A stretch of DNA of 64,000 nt from Prochlorococcus marinus XMU1406 (GTDB taxonomy: Bacteria > Cyanobacteriota > Cyanobacteriia > PCC-6307 > Cyanobiaceae), in the NCBI RefSeq assembly GCF_017696055.1, contig NZ_JAAORG010000001.1, positions 620,001 to 684,000 of the forward strand. The letters run 5' to 3'. The notes under the pieces are model-generated. The model was given only the letters and a program-made list of their open reading frames with translations. It had not been told where the DNA came from and ran no database searches. Position numbers and translations under genes: made by a program. Below are positions 9,609 to 16,680 of this stretch, one piece after another. How positions within the stretch are numbered: position 1 is the first letter of the stretch; each line of letters starts with the position of its first letter.

Positions 9609-10696
9609 GAAAAAAACTTTAAAAATAATGAATCATCTACGTCATCATATATATCAACTGCACCAATTTCTCTCGGTAATATAAATCTTTTTTTGCCATT
9701 ACGAACTTTTTTATCGCCCATAAGTATTGTTAAAACGTCTTCTTTATTTATTATGGGGATCTCGGTAGGAAGATCGTAACTTTCTAAGAGAAGTTTCTGT
9801 CTCTCTAATTCTTCTTTAGACCATAACCCTTTCTCAATTGCTATTTTCCCAGCAATATCCATACCAATTGATATTGCCTCACCATGAAGAAATTTTCCGT
9901 ATCCACATAAATTTTCAATAACGTGACCAAAAGAATGACCATAATTCAATATTGCTCTAACACCATTTTCATGTTCGTCTTGAGAAACAATATGAGACTT
10001 TGTTTTAATTGAACTATTAATTATTTTAATAAGATATTCATTCTTGAGATTCATAAGTTCATTCTTGTTTTTTTCAATTTCTAAGTATTCGAAAAGTTCT
10101 TTATCTCTTATTACTCCGTATTTTATTACTTCGGCCATGCCTGCACTAAATTCTCTTTTAGGCAAACTTTTTAAAGTTTCTGGATCAATAAAAACTGCTT
10201 TAGGTTGATTGAAAGCTCCAATTAAATTTTTACCTTTAGGATGATTTACTCCTGTTTTCCCTCCCACAGATGAATCAACCATTGATAATAATGTTGTTGG
10301 AACCTGAATATATTCAATACCTCTCAGCCAAGTAGCAGCTGCAAAACCACTTACGTCTCCAACAATTCCTCCTCCAAGGGCAATAATTACTGAATTTCTG
10401 TCTAAACCAAATTCAAATGCAACATCATATATTTCACTTAAGGTTTTTAAGTTTTTATATGATTCTCCAGCCTTGATAAGGAACATTTTGGCCTGAAATT
10501 TATTATCTTTTAAATTGTTTAAGAATCTTTCACCATACAAAAGTGATATTTCTTCATTTGAAATTACAAGTATTTTTCTATTCTTTGTTATTCCAATTTT
10601 TAAAAGTTCTTCGCTGATATTATTCAGTATCCCTGCTTCTAGGATTACTTCGTATGACTTATCACCTAACGGGACTAATATTTTTCTCTTATTCAC
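9605..10696 (-). CDS. aroB: 3-dehydroquinate synthase
   Basis: Second step of the shikimate pathway, turning DAHP into 3-dehydroquinate with NAD and a divalent metal. The 363-residue protein shows the NAD-binding [38 protein letters not shown], the metal-site region GMAEVIKYG and GHSFGHVIE. Length and motif order are standard. Confidence 0.96.
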   Translation of the reverse strand: MNKRKILVPLGDKSYEVILEAGILNNISEELLKIGITKNRKILVISNEEISLLYGERFLNNLKDNKFQAKMFLIKAGESYKNLKTLSEIYDVAFEFGLDRNSVIIALGGGIVGDVSGFAAATWLRGIEYIQVPTTLLSMVDSSVGGKTGVNHPKGKNLIGAFNQPKAVFIDPETLKSLPKREFSAGMAEVIKYGVIRDKELFEYLEIEKNKNELMNLKNEYLIKIINSSIKTKSHIVSQDEHENGVRAILNYGHSFGHVIENLCGYGKFLHGEAISIGMDIAGKIAIEKGLWSKEELERQKLLLESYDLPTEIPIINKEDVLTILMGDKKVRNGKKRFILPREIGAVDIYDDVDDSLFLKFFS

Positions 10697-10821
10697 AATT
10701 GATTACCTAGTTAAAATTTATAAATATTTGGTATTAAATACTTTATATACTAGCAAAATCTAAGCTCTAGATACTTAAAAATTCAGTTGTTAAGAATTAG
10801 AAATGGTAATAAAATCATCCT

Positions 10822-12012
10822 ATGAGTCTTAAAAAAAATATAAACGGTATTAAGAAAAATTATTCCCTAGGAATAATTGGAGGCGGTCAACTGGCTTTGA
10901 TGTTGATTGAGGCAGCAAAAAAAAGAGATCTAGAAGTATGTGTGCAAACAAAATCTTGTGATGATCCTGCGGGTTTAAAAGCAGATCACGTCATAGAAGC
11001 TGATCCTTTAAAGATAAGAGGTAATAAATCATTAATTAATGAGTGTGAAAAAATAATTTTTGAAAATGAATGGATAAAAATTGATAAATTAAATTTAATT
11101 GGCAATAACGATATTTTTGTTCCAAGCCTTAATGCAATTAAGCCTTTAGTAGATAGGTTTTCTCAAAAAAAATTAATAGATAGGATGAATATCCCCTGTC
11201 CAAAATGGACAAGTATTGAGGATTTTAAAAATCTCCCTGATGAGGAAATCAATGATTGGACTTTTCCTCTAATGGCAAAATCAAATAAAGGTGGATATGA
11301 CGGTAAAGGGAACAAAAAAATAAAGACAAAAGAAGATTTAGATTCTTTTTTAATAGAGAATAATACTGATGAATGGTTACTAGAAGAATGGATAGAGTAT
11401 GAAAAAGAACTAGCTCTTGTTGGTTCGAGAGATAGAACAGGTAATATAAGATTCTTTCCAATCGTTGAGACATTCCAATCGAATCATGTTTGTGACTGGG
11501 TTCTTGCACCTGCGATAAATGAATATGATTTGAACTTATTTGCAATAAATATTTTCTCTTCAATAGTCAATGAACTTAATTACGTTGGAGTTTTGGCTAT
11601 TGAATTCTTCTATGGAGATAATGGGCTTTTAATTAACGAAATAGCTCCTAGAACACATAACTCAGCTCATTTCTCTATTGAAGCTTGTACTTCAAGTCAG
11701 TTTGATCAATATGTTTGCATTTCTTCTGGGATAAGACCACCTGAAATTAAAATGAACTGTGAAGGGGCAATTATGATAAATCTACTGGGGTTAAAAAAGA
11801 ATTTCCCAATTTCAATGGATACAAGAGTTAAAATGTTATCTGAAATTGAGGGTTCTAATATTCATTTTTATGGCAAATCTCGAGAAATTCTGGGAAGGAA
11901 AATGGCTCATATTACATTTTTATTAAATGGTAAAACGCATTCAGAAAGATATGATGAGGCACAAGTATTATTAACTATGGTAAGAGACATTTGGCCATCT
12001 CCAAATGCATAA
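10822..12012 (+). CDS. purK: 5-(carboxyamino)imidazole ribonucleotide synthase
   Basis: ATP-grasp enzyme that carboxylates AIR to N5-CAIR in purine synthesis. The 396-residue protein has LGIIGGGQLALML at the N-terminus, the ATP-grasp lid KSNKGGYDGKGN, EEWIEYEKELALV and NEIAPRTHNSAHFSIEAC. It is followed at once by the 6S RNA gene, an arrangement known from other cyanobacteria where purK and ssaA are neighbours. Confidence 0.95.
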   Translation: MSLKKNINGIKKNYSLGIIGGGQLALMLIEAAKKRDLEVCVQTKSCDDPAGLKADHVIEADPLKIRGNKSLINECEKIIFENEWIKIDKLNLIGNNDIFVPSLNAIKPLVDRFSQKKLIDRMNIPCPKWTSIEDFKNLPDEEINDWTFPLMAKSNKGGYDGKGNKKIKTKEDLDSFLIENNTDEWLLEEWIEYEKELALVGSRDRTGNIRFFPIVETFQSNHVCDWVLAPAINEYDLNLFAINIFSSIVNELNYVGVLAIEFFYGDNGLLINEIAPRTHNSAHFSIEACTSSQFDQYVCISSGIRPPEIKMNCEGAIMINLLGLKKNFPISMDTRVKMLSEIEGSNIHFYGKSREILGRKMAHITFLLNGKTHSERYDEAQVLLTMVRDIWPSPNA

Positions 12013-12030
12013 AAAAATAAGTTAGAGTTA

Positions 12031-12212
12031 AGTTGCTGGATCTTTGGTTAAGTTCTTCTTTATGTGCTCTGATCTGACTCTCTTTCGACATGAGGAGACT
12101 GTCGTGATGCGGTAGTAAACCGATCTTGTAATCGGAAACGAAAGCCCACTTTGAATCCTCTTCTGGCATTTCCAGGTCGATGCAGCAGAGAACTGACGGG
12201 GATCCGGTAATA
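12031..12212 (+). ncRNA. ssaA: 6S RNA (ssaA / Yfr7)
   Basis: Small RNA that mimics an open promoter and sequesters RNA polymerase holoenzyme. It is called from position (directly after purK, as in other cyanobacteria), length near 180 nt, and a closing stem: 12033-12042 (TTGCTGGATC) pairs with 12201-12210 (GATCCGGTAA) over ten positions with two G-U pairs. A strong terminator hairpin follows. An open reading frame on the opposite strand is a shadow. Ends are approximate. The 3' part from 12173 is duplicated at 15026, so the gene's end was replaced or restored by element integration. Confidence 0.8.
12173..12208 (+). repeat. attL-like direct repeat (3' end of 6S RNA)
   Basis: 36-bp sequence beginning CAGGTCGATGCAGC and ending GGGGATCCGGT, identical to 15026-15061. 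It forms the 3' end of the functional 6S RNA. Weaker similarity extends about 12 bp to the left in both copies (TTCTGGCATTTC against TTATGGCTTTTT), as expected where an attachment site imitates the gene. Confidence 0.9.
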
Positions 12213-12260
12213 CCTATCAAACTGCTTGTTATAACAGGCTTTTGATAGGTCTTTTTATTT
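12211..12260 (+). terminator. Terminator of 6S RNA
   Basis: Inverted repeat ACCTATCAAA (12212-12221) with TTTGATAGGT (12241-12250) followed by CTTTTTATTTT. Its loop has a small inner stem. A related but not identical terminator follows the second copy of the repeat at 15061. Confidence 0.85.
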
Positions 12261-12273
12261 TATGAATTTGGTG

Positions 12274-12322
12274 TGCAGGACCAAGGTGCAGGACCAAGTT
12301 GCAGTACCAGATGCAGGACCAT
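12274..12322. repeat. Four tandem TGCAGGACCA repeats (left arm)
   Basis: Copies start at 12274, 12287, 12300 (one mismatch, TGCAGTACCA) and 12312, so the period is 12-13 bp. They lie just inside the left att repeat. Further copies are at 12447-12457 (same orientation), 12505-12515 (inverted) and 14940-14963. Position and spacing fit arm-type binding sites of a tyrosine recombinase; this function is inferred. Confidence 0.8.
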
Positions 12323-12628
12323 ATTAGTGATTGCTAACAAAATAAAGCTATAACTAATGAAACAGATCGCTTTAGATAAAATTTTAAGTAATTTGATTCT
12401 ATATTTATCTATTTAATGGCTTTTCTTTTAAGAAAAAGTCAATGTATGCAGGACCAACATAATTGCTAGCAAAGATTAGCATGACTTAGTTCTGTTGAGC
12501 TTCTATGGTCCTGCGCTGGCTACTCGGTAAACATATATTTATACATAGTTTTTAATTTAAAACTTCTCTAGGAGCTACCTAGACCCCTTAGGGGTTAATT
12601 TGAATCCTTGCTATATCGATATGAGAGC
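12323..12628. other. Non-coding part of the element with two more TGCAGGACCA copies
   Basis: No convincing reading frame. It holds a TGCAGGACCAA copy at 12447-12457 and an inverted copy (ATGGTCCTGCG) at 12505-12515. Otherwise AT-rich sequence without clear structure. Confidence 0.6.
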
Positions 12629-12799
12629 TCAGAAATTTGTGTTGAAATTATCTGGATATAGTCTTTCAATAGCTTCTTTCTGTTCTAGCTTTTTGATCTC
12701 TTCAGTATCTAAAACAGGGCAGGTGTTTTGATTCAGTGATGAGAGGAAAGTGCTTTTATTGAATAGTTTGAAAAGTGGTGGGAGCAGAAATCTTTTCAT
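12629..12799 (-). CDS. Small element-encoded protein, unknown
   Basis: 56-residue frame starting at ATG 12799, whose ATGA overlaps the stop of the preceding small ORF. A longer start at 12832 would overlap that ORF fully. It opens MKRFLLPPLFKLF, much like the signal peptide of the 13019 ORF, but lacks a clear cleavage site and then turns polar (EEIKKLEQKEAIERLYPDN). No family recognised. Confidence 0.45.
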   Translation of the reverse strand: MKRFLLPPLFKLFNKSTFLSSLNQNTCPVLDTEEIKKLEQKEAIERLYPDNFNTNF

Positions 12800-12903
12800 T
12801 CTCTTGAATAGTCCGAACCTTCTAAACACCAATAAAGCATCCTAGTTTTACTAAGTTTTTTCTTGCTCATATATTTTTGACCAGAAGCTTCGCATTGTTT
12901 CAT
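12796..12903 (-). CDS. Small Cys-containing ORF, probable second half of a split gene
   Basis: 35 residues (MKQCEASGQKYMSKKK...MLYWCLEGSD) with two cysteines. Its ATG overlaps the TGA of the ORF at 12900-13019 as ATGA. The pattern xMKQCEASG...CLEG resembles the C-terminal half of small secreted Prochlorococcus proteins whose N-terminal half is a signal peptide followed by VWLV. It therefore reads as the frameshifted continuation of its neighbour, or as a coupled partner. Confidence 0.45.
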   Translation of the reverse strand: MKQCEASGQKYMSKKKLSKTRMLYWCLEGSDYSRE

Positions 12904-13019
12904 TGAATCGGTTGGTTACTTGTCATACCTTGATATCTCAGAACTAACCATACAGTTCCTGCATTAACAGCAGTAGGTAAAGCAAGTGCAGCTAGTAGTG
13001 GGATTAGGAAGCGTTTCAT
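12900..13019 (-). CDS. Small secreted protein, N-terminal half
   Basis: 39 residues: a clean signal peptide (MKRFLIPLLAALALPTAVNA) then GTVWLVLRYQG and a stop. It starts 3 bp after the protease stop, so it belongs to the same transcription unit. The protein ends abruptly after about 19 mature residues, and the homologous C-terminal half lies in the next frame, which suggests a frameshift between 12900 and 12916. Confidence 0.55.
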   Translation of the reverse strand: MKRFLIPLLAALALPTAVNAGTVWLVLRYQGMTSNQPIQ

Positions 13020-13022
13020 ATC

Positions 13023-14384
13023 TCAATTAAATTTATTTCCACAAGAGTTTAATTTCATATCAAATGAATCTAGTCCGCCTGGTCTTTTCACTTTTATTCG
13101 TTGAAGTAAATCGACTATTGATACAGCAAAATTTAAACCTTCACTAGAAGTTTTACCAAAAGTATTTACACCAATTACTTCACCATTCTCATTTAATAAG
13201 GGACCTCCACTATTTCCTGGATTTATTGCTGCATCAGTTTGAATTAAAGAGGAACCAGCCATAACAATAGAATCAAAATCATTTCCAGATCTTCTTACGG
13301 CACTTACTATTCCTCTGGTGACGGTATTTGATAAACCTAGAGGAGAGCCTAATGCAATGACATCTTCACCAGCCGTTGGGTAGTTTGAGTAACAAATAGG
13401 AAGAGCTTTTGGTAGGTTAGTTCCAGAAACACTAATAATTGCAAAGTCATCGTCTCTACTTACAAAAATTACCTTGCCTTTGTAACTTCTTCCGGAAACA
13501 GTCTCAATTAGGATTTCTTTGTTATAAGATCCGCTTACCACATGTCTATTTGTAATTAATTTCCCATCATCAGTAACAAAAAATCCAGTGCCTTGGCTAC
13601 TTCCTGCTTTTACTGTTACAACACTTGGAAGTGATCCCCCTGCTATTTCTCTAATTGAGGGTTTTTCTTTAATTGATTTAATAGCTATGTTTATTTTTGG
13701 AATTTTCCATTGCTTAATAGATTTTTTATAAAGAGCAGACATTTTTTCTACTGTTTCTTCTCCGATAGGAACTACTGTTTTATCTACTCTTATTGATAAG
13801 CCATCATATGATTTGGCATTTTTTACATCATTTACAAATGCATTCGGCAACATAAATATTCCATCATCTCCATATAAAGAATAAGTTTTACCTGCAAATT
13901 TAATTTCTAATGGAGATGGTATTTCTCCTCCCGCAGTCTCATATCCATAGGAACATGCTAATAATCCGCAACCTGCTTTTAATGACCATAATCCCCTTAC
14001 GTAGTCAGTACTCCATTTTGTAAAAACAGTTGATTCATAAGGGTAACTAAATTTGTAGTTCCTGTCATAAACTACATATTCAATAGATTTATCGAATCCA
14101 GAAACTAATTTTACAATTTGTCCGTAAGGAACTTTTCTTCTTTTTGGGACTCTATTCCATAAAATATCACTTTCCAGTTCAACAACTGATAATCCTGTAT
14201 CAGGATCAATAAGTTCTTTTCTTCTTGGATTGCCATCTTTATCAACGCAATCTTTATGCTTACCTCTATGTACTGGAGATTCGCAATTTATCTTAACGGC
14301 AGATATTTCTGGTGCGTAAGTTGAAGAGATTCCAATAAAAGCAAGATAAGAAAGAGAGATTAAAGTAGCTTTTATTCTTTTCAC
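13023..14384 (-). CDS. Secreted trypsin-like serine protease (S1C/HtrA-type core)
   Basis: Exported 453-residue protease, cargo of the element. It has a signal peptide (residues 1-29), a novel 220-residue N-terminal region with several cysteines (NCESPVHRGKHKDC, GCGLLAC) that I do not recognise, and a C-terminal trypsin-like domain with His281 (TNRHVV), Asp313 (DDDFAII) and Ser392 (NPGNSGGPL). No PDZ domain follows, so it is not a typical HtrA/Deg protein. The intact triad argues for an active enzyme. Target unknown. Confidence 0.85.
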   Translation of the reverse strand: MKRIKATLISLSYLAFIGISSTYAPEISAVKINCESPVHRGKHKDCVDKDGNPRRKELIDPDTGLSVVELESDILWNRVPKRRKVPYGQIVKLVSGFDKSIEYVVYDRNYKFSYPYESTVFTKWSTDYVRGLWSLKAGCGLLACSYGYETAGGEIPSPLEIKFAGKTYSLYGDDGIFMLPNAFVNDVKNAKSYDGLSIRVDKTVVPIGEETVEKMSALYKKSIKQWKIPKINIAIKSIKEKPSIREIAGGSLPSVVTVKAGSSQGTGFFVTDDGKLITNRHVVSGSYNKEILIETVSGRSYKGKVIFVSRDDDFAIISVSGTNLPKALPICYSNYPTAGEDVIALGSPLGLSNTVTRGIVSAVRRSGNDFDSIVMAGSSLIQTDAAINPGNSGGPLLNENGEVIGVNTFGKTSSEGLNFAVSIVDLLQRIKVKRPGGLDSFDMKLNSCGNKFN

Positions 14385-14444
14385 AAGACTATTAATTAAT
14401 TAACAAGTATGATAATGATTCTTTCTAATATCTTCAATCCTCTA

Positions 14445-14966
14445 TTAAGTTCTCTTAACCTTGGCTTGATTATCTTTCTTCCTTGTTTTAACTACTCCAC
14501 CATCAACATATAGTTCATTACCGAAGGCAGCTTGAAGTCCAGAATAATCATTTGTTTTCTTTCCTACTCTTTCTTGTTCTTCTTTGAATTGAAGTATTAT
14601 TTTGATTACCTCTTCAGGGTTAGTTGGTTTTCCTTCTTTATCAAAATTAATTTGATATATATCCTTTAGGATCTCTTTCTCCTCTTTTGGTAATTCAGAA
14701 AGATCATTCTTTCTATAATTCTCTTGAACTTCTTCTACTAGTGATAGTTGATTTATTTCCTTTCCAATTTGACGTTGTATTTCTGCTTCAACCTTTGACC
14801 TGTTCGCGAGTGCTTCTTTGTGAGTATTGCCTACTTTCTTCCTTATTGAGTTCCCAAGTTTAGCCCTCAAAGACTTTGGTGTCGCAACTGTTATGTAATA
14901 ACCAGTTCTACCTTTTCTTTGGTGGATACTAGACACTTGTGCAGGACCATTATGCAGGACCAACAT
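14445..14966 (-). CDS. Tyrosine recombinase N-terminal fragment, no catalytic domain
   Basis: 173 residues. Residues 12-70 (QRKGRTGYYITVATPKSLR..., then NTHKEALANRSKVEAEI) match the N-terminal DNA-binding block of phage-type integrases (DUF6538-like). The rest is a charged helical linker; the core-binding and R-H-R-Y catalytic domains are missing. Its first codons are written in two TGCAGGACCA repeats at 14940-14963, so binding there would cover the gene start; GTG at 14937 is an alternative start. It lies next to the right att repeat, the usual place for int. Remnant or stand-alone arm-binding protein. Confidence 0.6.
   Translation of the reverse strand: MLVLHNGPAQVSSIHQRKGRTGYYITVATPKSLRAKLGNSIRKKVGNTHKEALANRSKVEAEIQRQIGKEINQLSLVEEVQENYRKNDLSELPKEEKEILKDIYQINFDKEGKPTNPEEVIKIILQFKEEQERVGKKTNDYSGLQAAFGNELYVDGGVVKTRKKDNQAKVKRT
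14940..14963. repeat. Two tandem TGCAGGACCA repeats (right arm)
   Basis: Copies at 14940-14950 and 14953-14963, 13 bp apart, same period and orientation as the left cluster at 12274-12322. They overlap the start of the recombinase fragment and lie 63 bp inside the right att repeat. Confidence 0.8.
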
Positions 14967-15025
14967 AGCAATGAAAACCTAGTTATTCAAGCTATTATTA
15001 GAGTTCTATGAGTTTATGGCTTTTT

Positions 15026-15061
15026 CAGGTCGATGCAGCAGAGAACTGACGGGGATCCGGT
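15026..15061 (+). repeat. attR-like direct repeat (displaced 6S RNA 3' end)
   Basis: Second perfect copy of the 36-bp sequence at 12173-12208. Here it has no 5' RNA part and should be the 3' end displaced by integration. The following bases TTTT would pair less well with the 6S 5' strand than those after the left copy. Confidence 0.9.
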
Positions 15062-15065
15062 TTTA

Positions 15066-15112
15066 TCTATCAAAAGCTTGTTCAAATACGCTTTTGATAG
15101 GTATTTTATTTT
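15066..15112 (+). terminator. Terminator of the displaced 6S 3' end
   Basis: Inverted repeat CTATCAAAAGC (15067-15077) with GCTTTTGATAG (15090-15100) followed by GTATTTTATTTTTT. Same stem core as the terminator at 12211 but a different loop, consistent with one copy coming from the element and one from the chromosome. Confidence 0.8.
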
Positions 15113-15173
15113 TTAGGAATAGCTAGACTGTTTTTATTCTCTATCAGTTTCAATAATTCGCTCGCCATAATAC

Positions 15174-15221
15174 TTGACGATTCATTGCCAATGTATTTAT
15201 AGTAGTAGTACATATGTATTA
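15174..15221 (+). promoter_or_regulatory. Promoter and LexA-like operator of DUF1651 gene 1
   Basis: TTGACG (15174-15179), 18-bp spacer, TATAGT (15198-15203), then the near-palindrome TAGTACATATGTATTA (15206-15221). The 16-mer equals the operator at 17654-17669 except for its two central bases. It differs at one position from the LexA box reported for cyanobacteria (AGTACWNWTGTACT). Regulator identity is inferred. Confidence 0.65.
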
Positions 15222-15228
15222 CTAACTA

Positions 15229-15528
15229 ATGACTTTAGGAGGAGCTAATGTTTGGACTAATTTTTCTTACGGTTATCGTAATGAGTCCCCAAGTGGTTGG
15301 TTGCTTAGCCCAAGCCGCAGCAGATTAATTTTATTTACAAGGAATAAAAAATCTCCAAGAAATAATATGAGAATCTTTGCTCATACTTATTATGCAAATA
15401 ATCTTGGTGAGCCAATGGCAATTAAATCATCAACTCAAATGTATTTGGATAATGCTTGGGATAAATGGCATGACCTTCAATTAGAAGGTTGGACTTTTGA
15501 AGAACTTGAATTACCTGAATCAGTATGA
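15229..15528 (+). CDS. DUF1651 protein, copy 1
   Basis: 99-residue member of DUF1651, a family confined to marine picocyanobacteria, function unknown. Family marks are SGWLLSP near residue 22, RLILFTRN, YANNLGEPMAIK and the closing AWDKWHDLQLEGW. Its ATG 15229 has no Shine-Dalgarno sequence and would lie close to the predicted transcription start, whereas the overlapping frame at 15248 has AGGAGG. It is the first gene of a three-gene operon; its TGA overlaps the next ATG. A paralogue with the same promoter is at 17675. Confidence 0.75.
   Translation: MTLGGANVWTNFSYGYRNESPSGWLLSPSRSRLILFTRNKKSPRNNMRIFAHTYYANNLGEPMAIKSSTQMYLDNAWDKWHDLQLEGWTFEELELPESV
15248..15328 (+). CDS. Overlapping 26-codon hydrophobic frame, copy 1
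   Basis: Alternative frame inside the 5' end of the DUF1651 gene, starting at ATG 15248 five bases after AGGAGG. The peptide begins MFGLIF, is hydrophobic and has a lipobox-like VVGC ending at Cys19. A frame of equal length with conservative changes and LAGC at the same place overlaps copy 2 (17694-17774). It could be a leader peptide, a tiny lipoprotein or a coincidence of DNA-level conservation. Confidence 0.4.
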   Translation: MFGLIFLTVIVMSPQVVGCLAQAAAD

Positions 15529-15665
15529 CTAACTTAAATCCAATCAAAAAGAAACTATCAAAAGTAGATAGAAAGATATCTATTCAAGACTCATCAAAAT
15601 TATTAGCAGAATTTTTTAATGGTGTTGTCATTGAACTTGATGAAGAATATAGATATGACTCATAA
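15525..15665 (+). CDS. Small hypothetical protein
   Basis: 46 residues (MTNLNPIKKKLSKVDRK...KLLAEFFNGVVIELD). Start overlaps the DUF1651 stop as ATGA and the end overlaps the next gene by 11 bp, which supports a coupled operon. No family recognised. Confidence 0.55.
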   Translation: MTNLNPIKKKLSKVDRKISIQDSSKLLAEFFNGVVIELDEEYRYDS

Positions 15666-15807
15666 AGAATTGATAGAAGAAGTTTCCGCAAATTTATTTA
15701 AACAAAGCGGTAAGTTAGAAAGCAGAAGATCTTGGTTGGTAATGAGAAATTATCTCGAGCAATTAGATATGGAACAACTTAAATCCATGCTTAAGGACCA
15801 CGAATGA
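15655..15807 (+). CDS. Small hypothetical protein
   Basis: 50 residues, helical and charged (HKELIEEVSANLFKQ, NYLEQLDMEQLKSMLKDHE). ATG 15655 was preferred over an upstream in-frame ATG at 15619 because the latter lies deep inside the preceding gene. Last gene of the DUF1651 operon. No family recognised. Confidence 0.55.
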   Translation: MTHKELIEEVSANLFKQSGKLESRRSWLVMRNYLEQLDMEQLKSMLKDHE

Positions 15808-15930
15808 TTTAAAAACTTTATTTAGTTTTTATTTTTTTCTTAATTCTTAGAAAACCGTAAGTTGCAAAGCCAACCAAAAACATGTCCAAGTAAATATGCC
15901 AAGTAGGAAAAATCTGGTGTACTAATTCCA

Positions 15931-16680
15931 TCAACTTTTTATTGCCACTTGCCAATAAGGATAATCTAAATTTGATTTTTCTCTCATTAATTGCAATTTT
16001 CTAGAGTTTATCTTTACTACTATTCCATCTGTGGGATATTTCCTAAAAAGCTTCCCTTCTAGCCACATTTTTCTAAATACTTGAACTTGGCTCGTATAGT
16101 TACATGAAATATCCTGAGGGATCGTGAAGCCCAGCTCCGAAAGACTTTTTTTGGACTCATATTGGTTAAGTGTTGAATTTAGTATTTGAAATGCGCAGAA
16201 GCTAAGACTTTCAGAAAATCCTTCTTTAGCTCTTAGATATCCAGAAGCGAATCTCTGGGAAATATTTGGACATTGGTTGGGCGCAAATAATTCACCTCTA
16301 ACTTGAAGAACTCCTCGTAAAGGGAGATTAGTGGGAATGTCTTGGACTTTAATAAGTTTAATAGTAATGTCTGACCCTTTTCTTGATATTGCTTTCTCCA
16401 AGGTTCCATCTCTATATTGCAAAGCAACAGCACAACCATCAATTTTCGGTTCAATTAATAATCTGGTATCTACTAATAATCCTTTTAAAAAATCATCTAA
16501 TGAATCCTTTTCTAATGAAGGTAAAACTAGTTTATTTTTCTTTTTAAAGTAATCACAATTAGGGTTTGTTCTTAATAAATTCTTTTCAAGTTGGTCGAAC
16601 TGCTTATCAGAAATTAAAGCATTACCATTTCTATAATTATCGTCATACCATTCAATGCGTTCTTCTAAATAAGTCTTCAT
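15931..16680 (-). CDS. Minimal NAD-dependent DNA ligase: Ia plus adenylation domain only
   Basis: 249 residues against roughly 670 for LigA. Residues 1-40 match subdomain Ia, which binds NMN of NAD+ (WYDDNYRNGNALISDKQFDQL). Then come the adenylation motifs: nucleophile Lys79 in EPKIDG, RGELF at 128-132, DGIVVKIN at 218-225 and the final WQVAIK at 243-248, after which the protein ends. OB-fold, zinc finger, HhH and BRCT domains are absent. All nucleotidyltransferase motifs survive, so adenylation may work, but sealing without the OB-fold is doubtful. No separate full-length ligA lies in the window. Its ATG abuts the stop of the upstream small gene. Confidence 0.8.
   Translation of the reverse strand: MKTYLEERIEWYDDNYRNGNALISDKQFDQLEKNLLRTNPNCDYFKKKNKLVLPSLEKDSLDDFLKGLLVDTRLLIEPKIDGCAVALQYRDGTLEKAISRKGSDITIKLIKVQDIPTNLPLRGVLQVRGELFAPNQCPNISQRFASGYLRAKEGFSESLSFCAFQILNSTLNQYESKKSLSELGFTIPQDISCNYTSQVQVFRKMWLEGKLFRKYPTDGIVVKINSRKLQLMREKSNLDYPYWQVAIKS

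Larger units (their letters stand above)
12173..15061. mobile_element. Integrated element using the 3' end of 6S RNA as attachment site
   Basis: A 2.9-kb insertion bounded by a 36-bp perfect direct repeat of the 6S RNA 3' end. It contains two groups of TGCAGGACCA repeats next to the ends, a recombinase fragment next to the right end, a secreted protease and three small ORFs, all genes on the minus strand. This is the layout of an integrase-driven element at an RNA gene, reduced to a non-autonomous form. It resembles the small tRNA-targeted islands (tycheposons) described in Prochlorococcus, but here the target is 6S RNA. The element reading is inference; the repeats are seen directly. Confidence 0.75.

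Noticed and set aside
12110-12165. tRNA-like hairpin with TTGTAA resembling a threonine anticodon loop
   Set aside because: Stem CCGAT/ATCGG leaves a six-base loop and there is no acceptor stem, T-arm or CCA; it is part of 6S RNA.
12173-12208. Repeat as part of a split tmRNA
   Set aside because: No tag reading frame or T-arm; position after purK and the ten-pair closing stem fit 6S RNA better.
11975-12220. 81-codon frame on the minus strand overlapping purK end and 6S RNA
   Set aside because: It lies over the 6S RNA gene, covers its terminator side and has no family match; a shadow of RNA constraints.
15206-15221. NtcA site (GTA-N8-TAC) in the DUF1651 promoter
   Set aside because: The spacer is nine bases, and the copy-2 site lacks the TAC half; the shared 16-mer fits a LexA-like box better.
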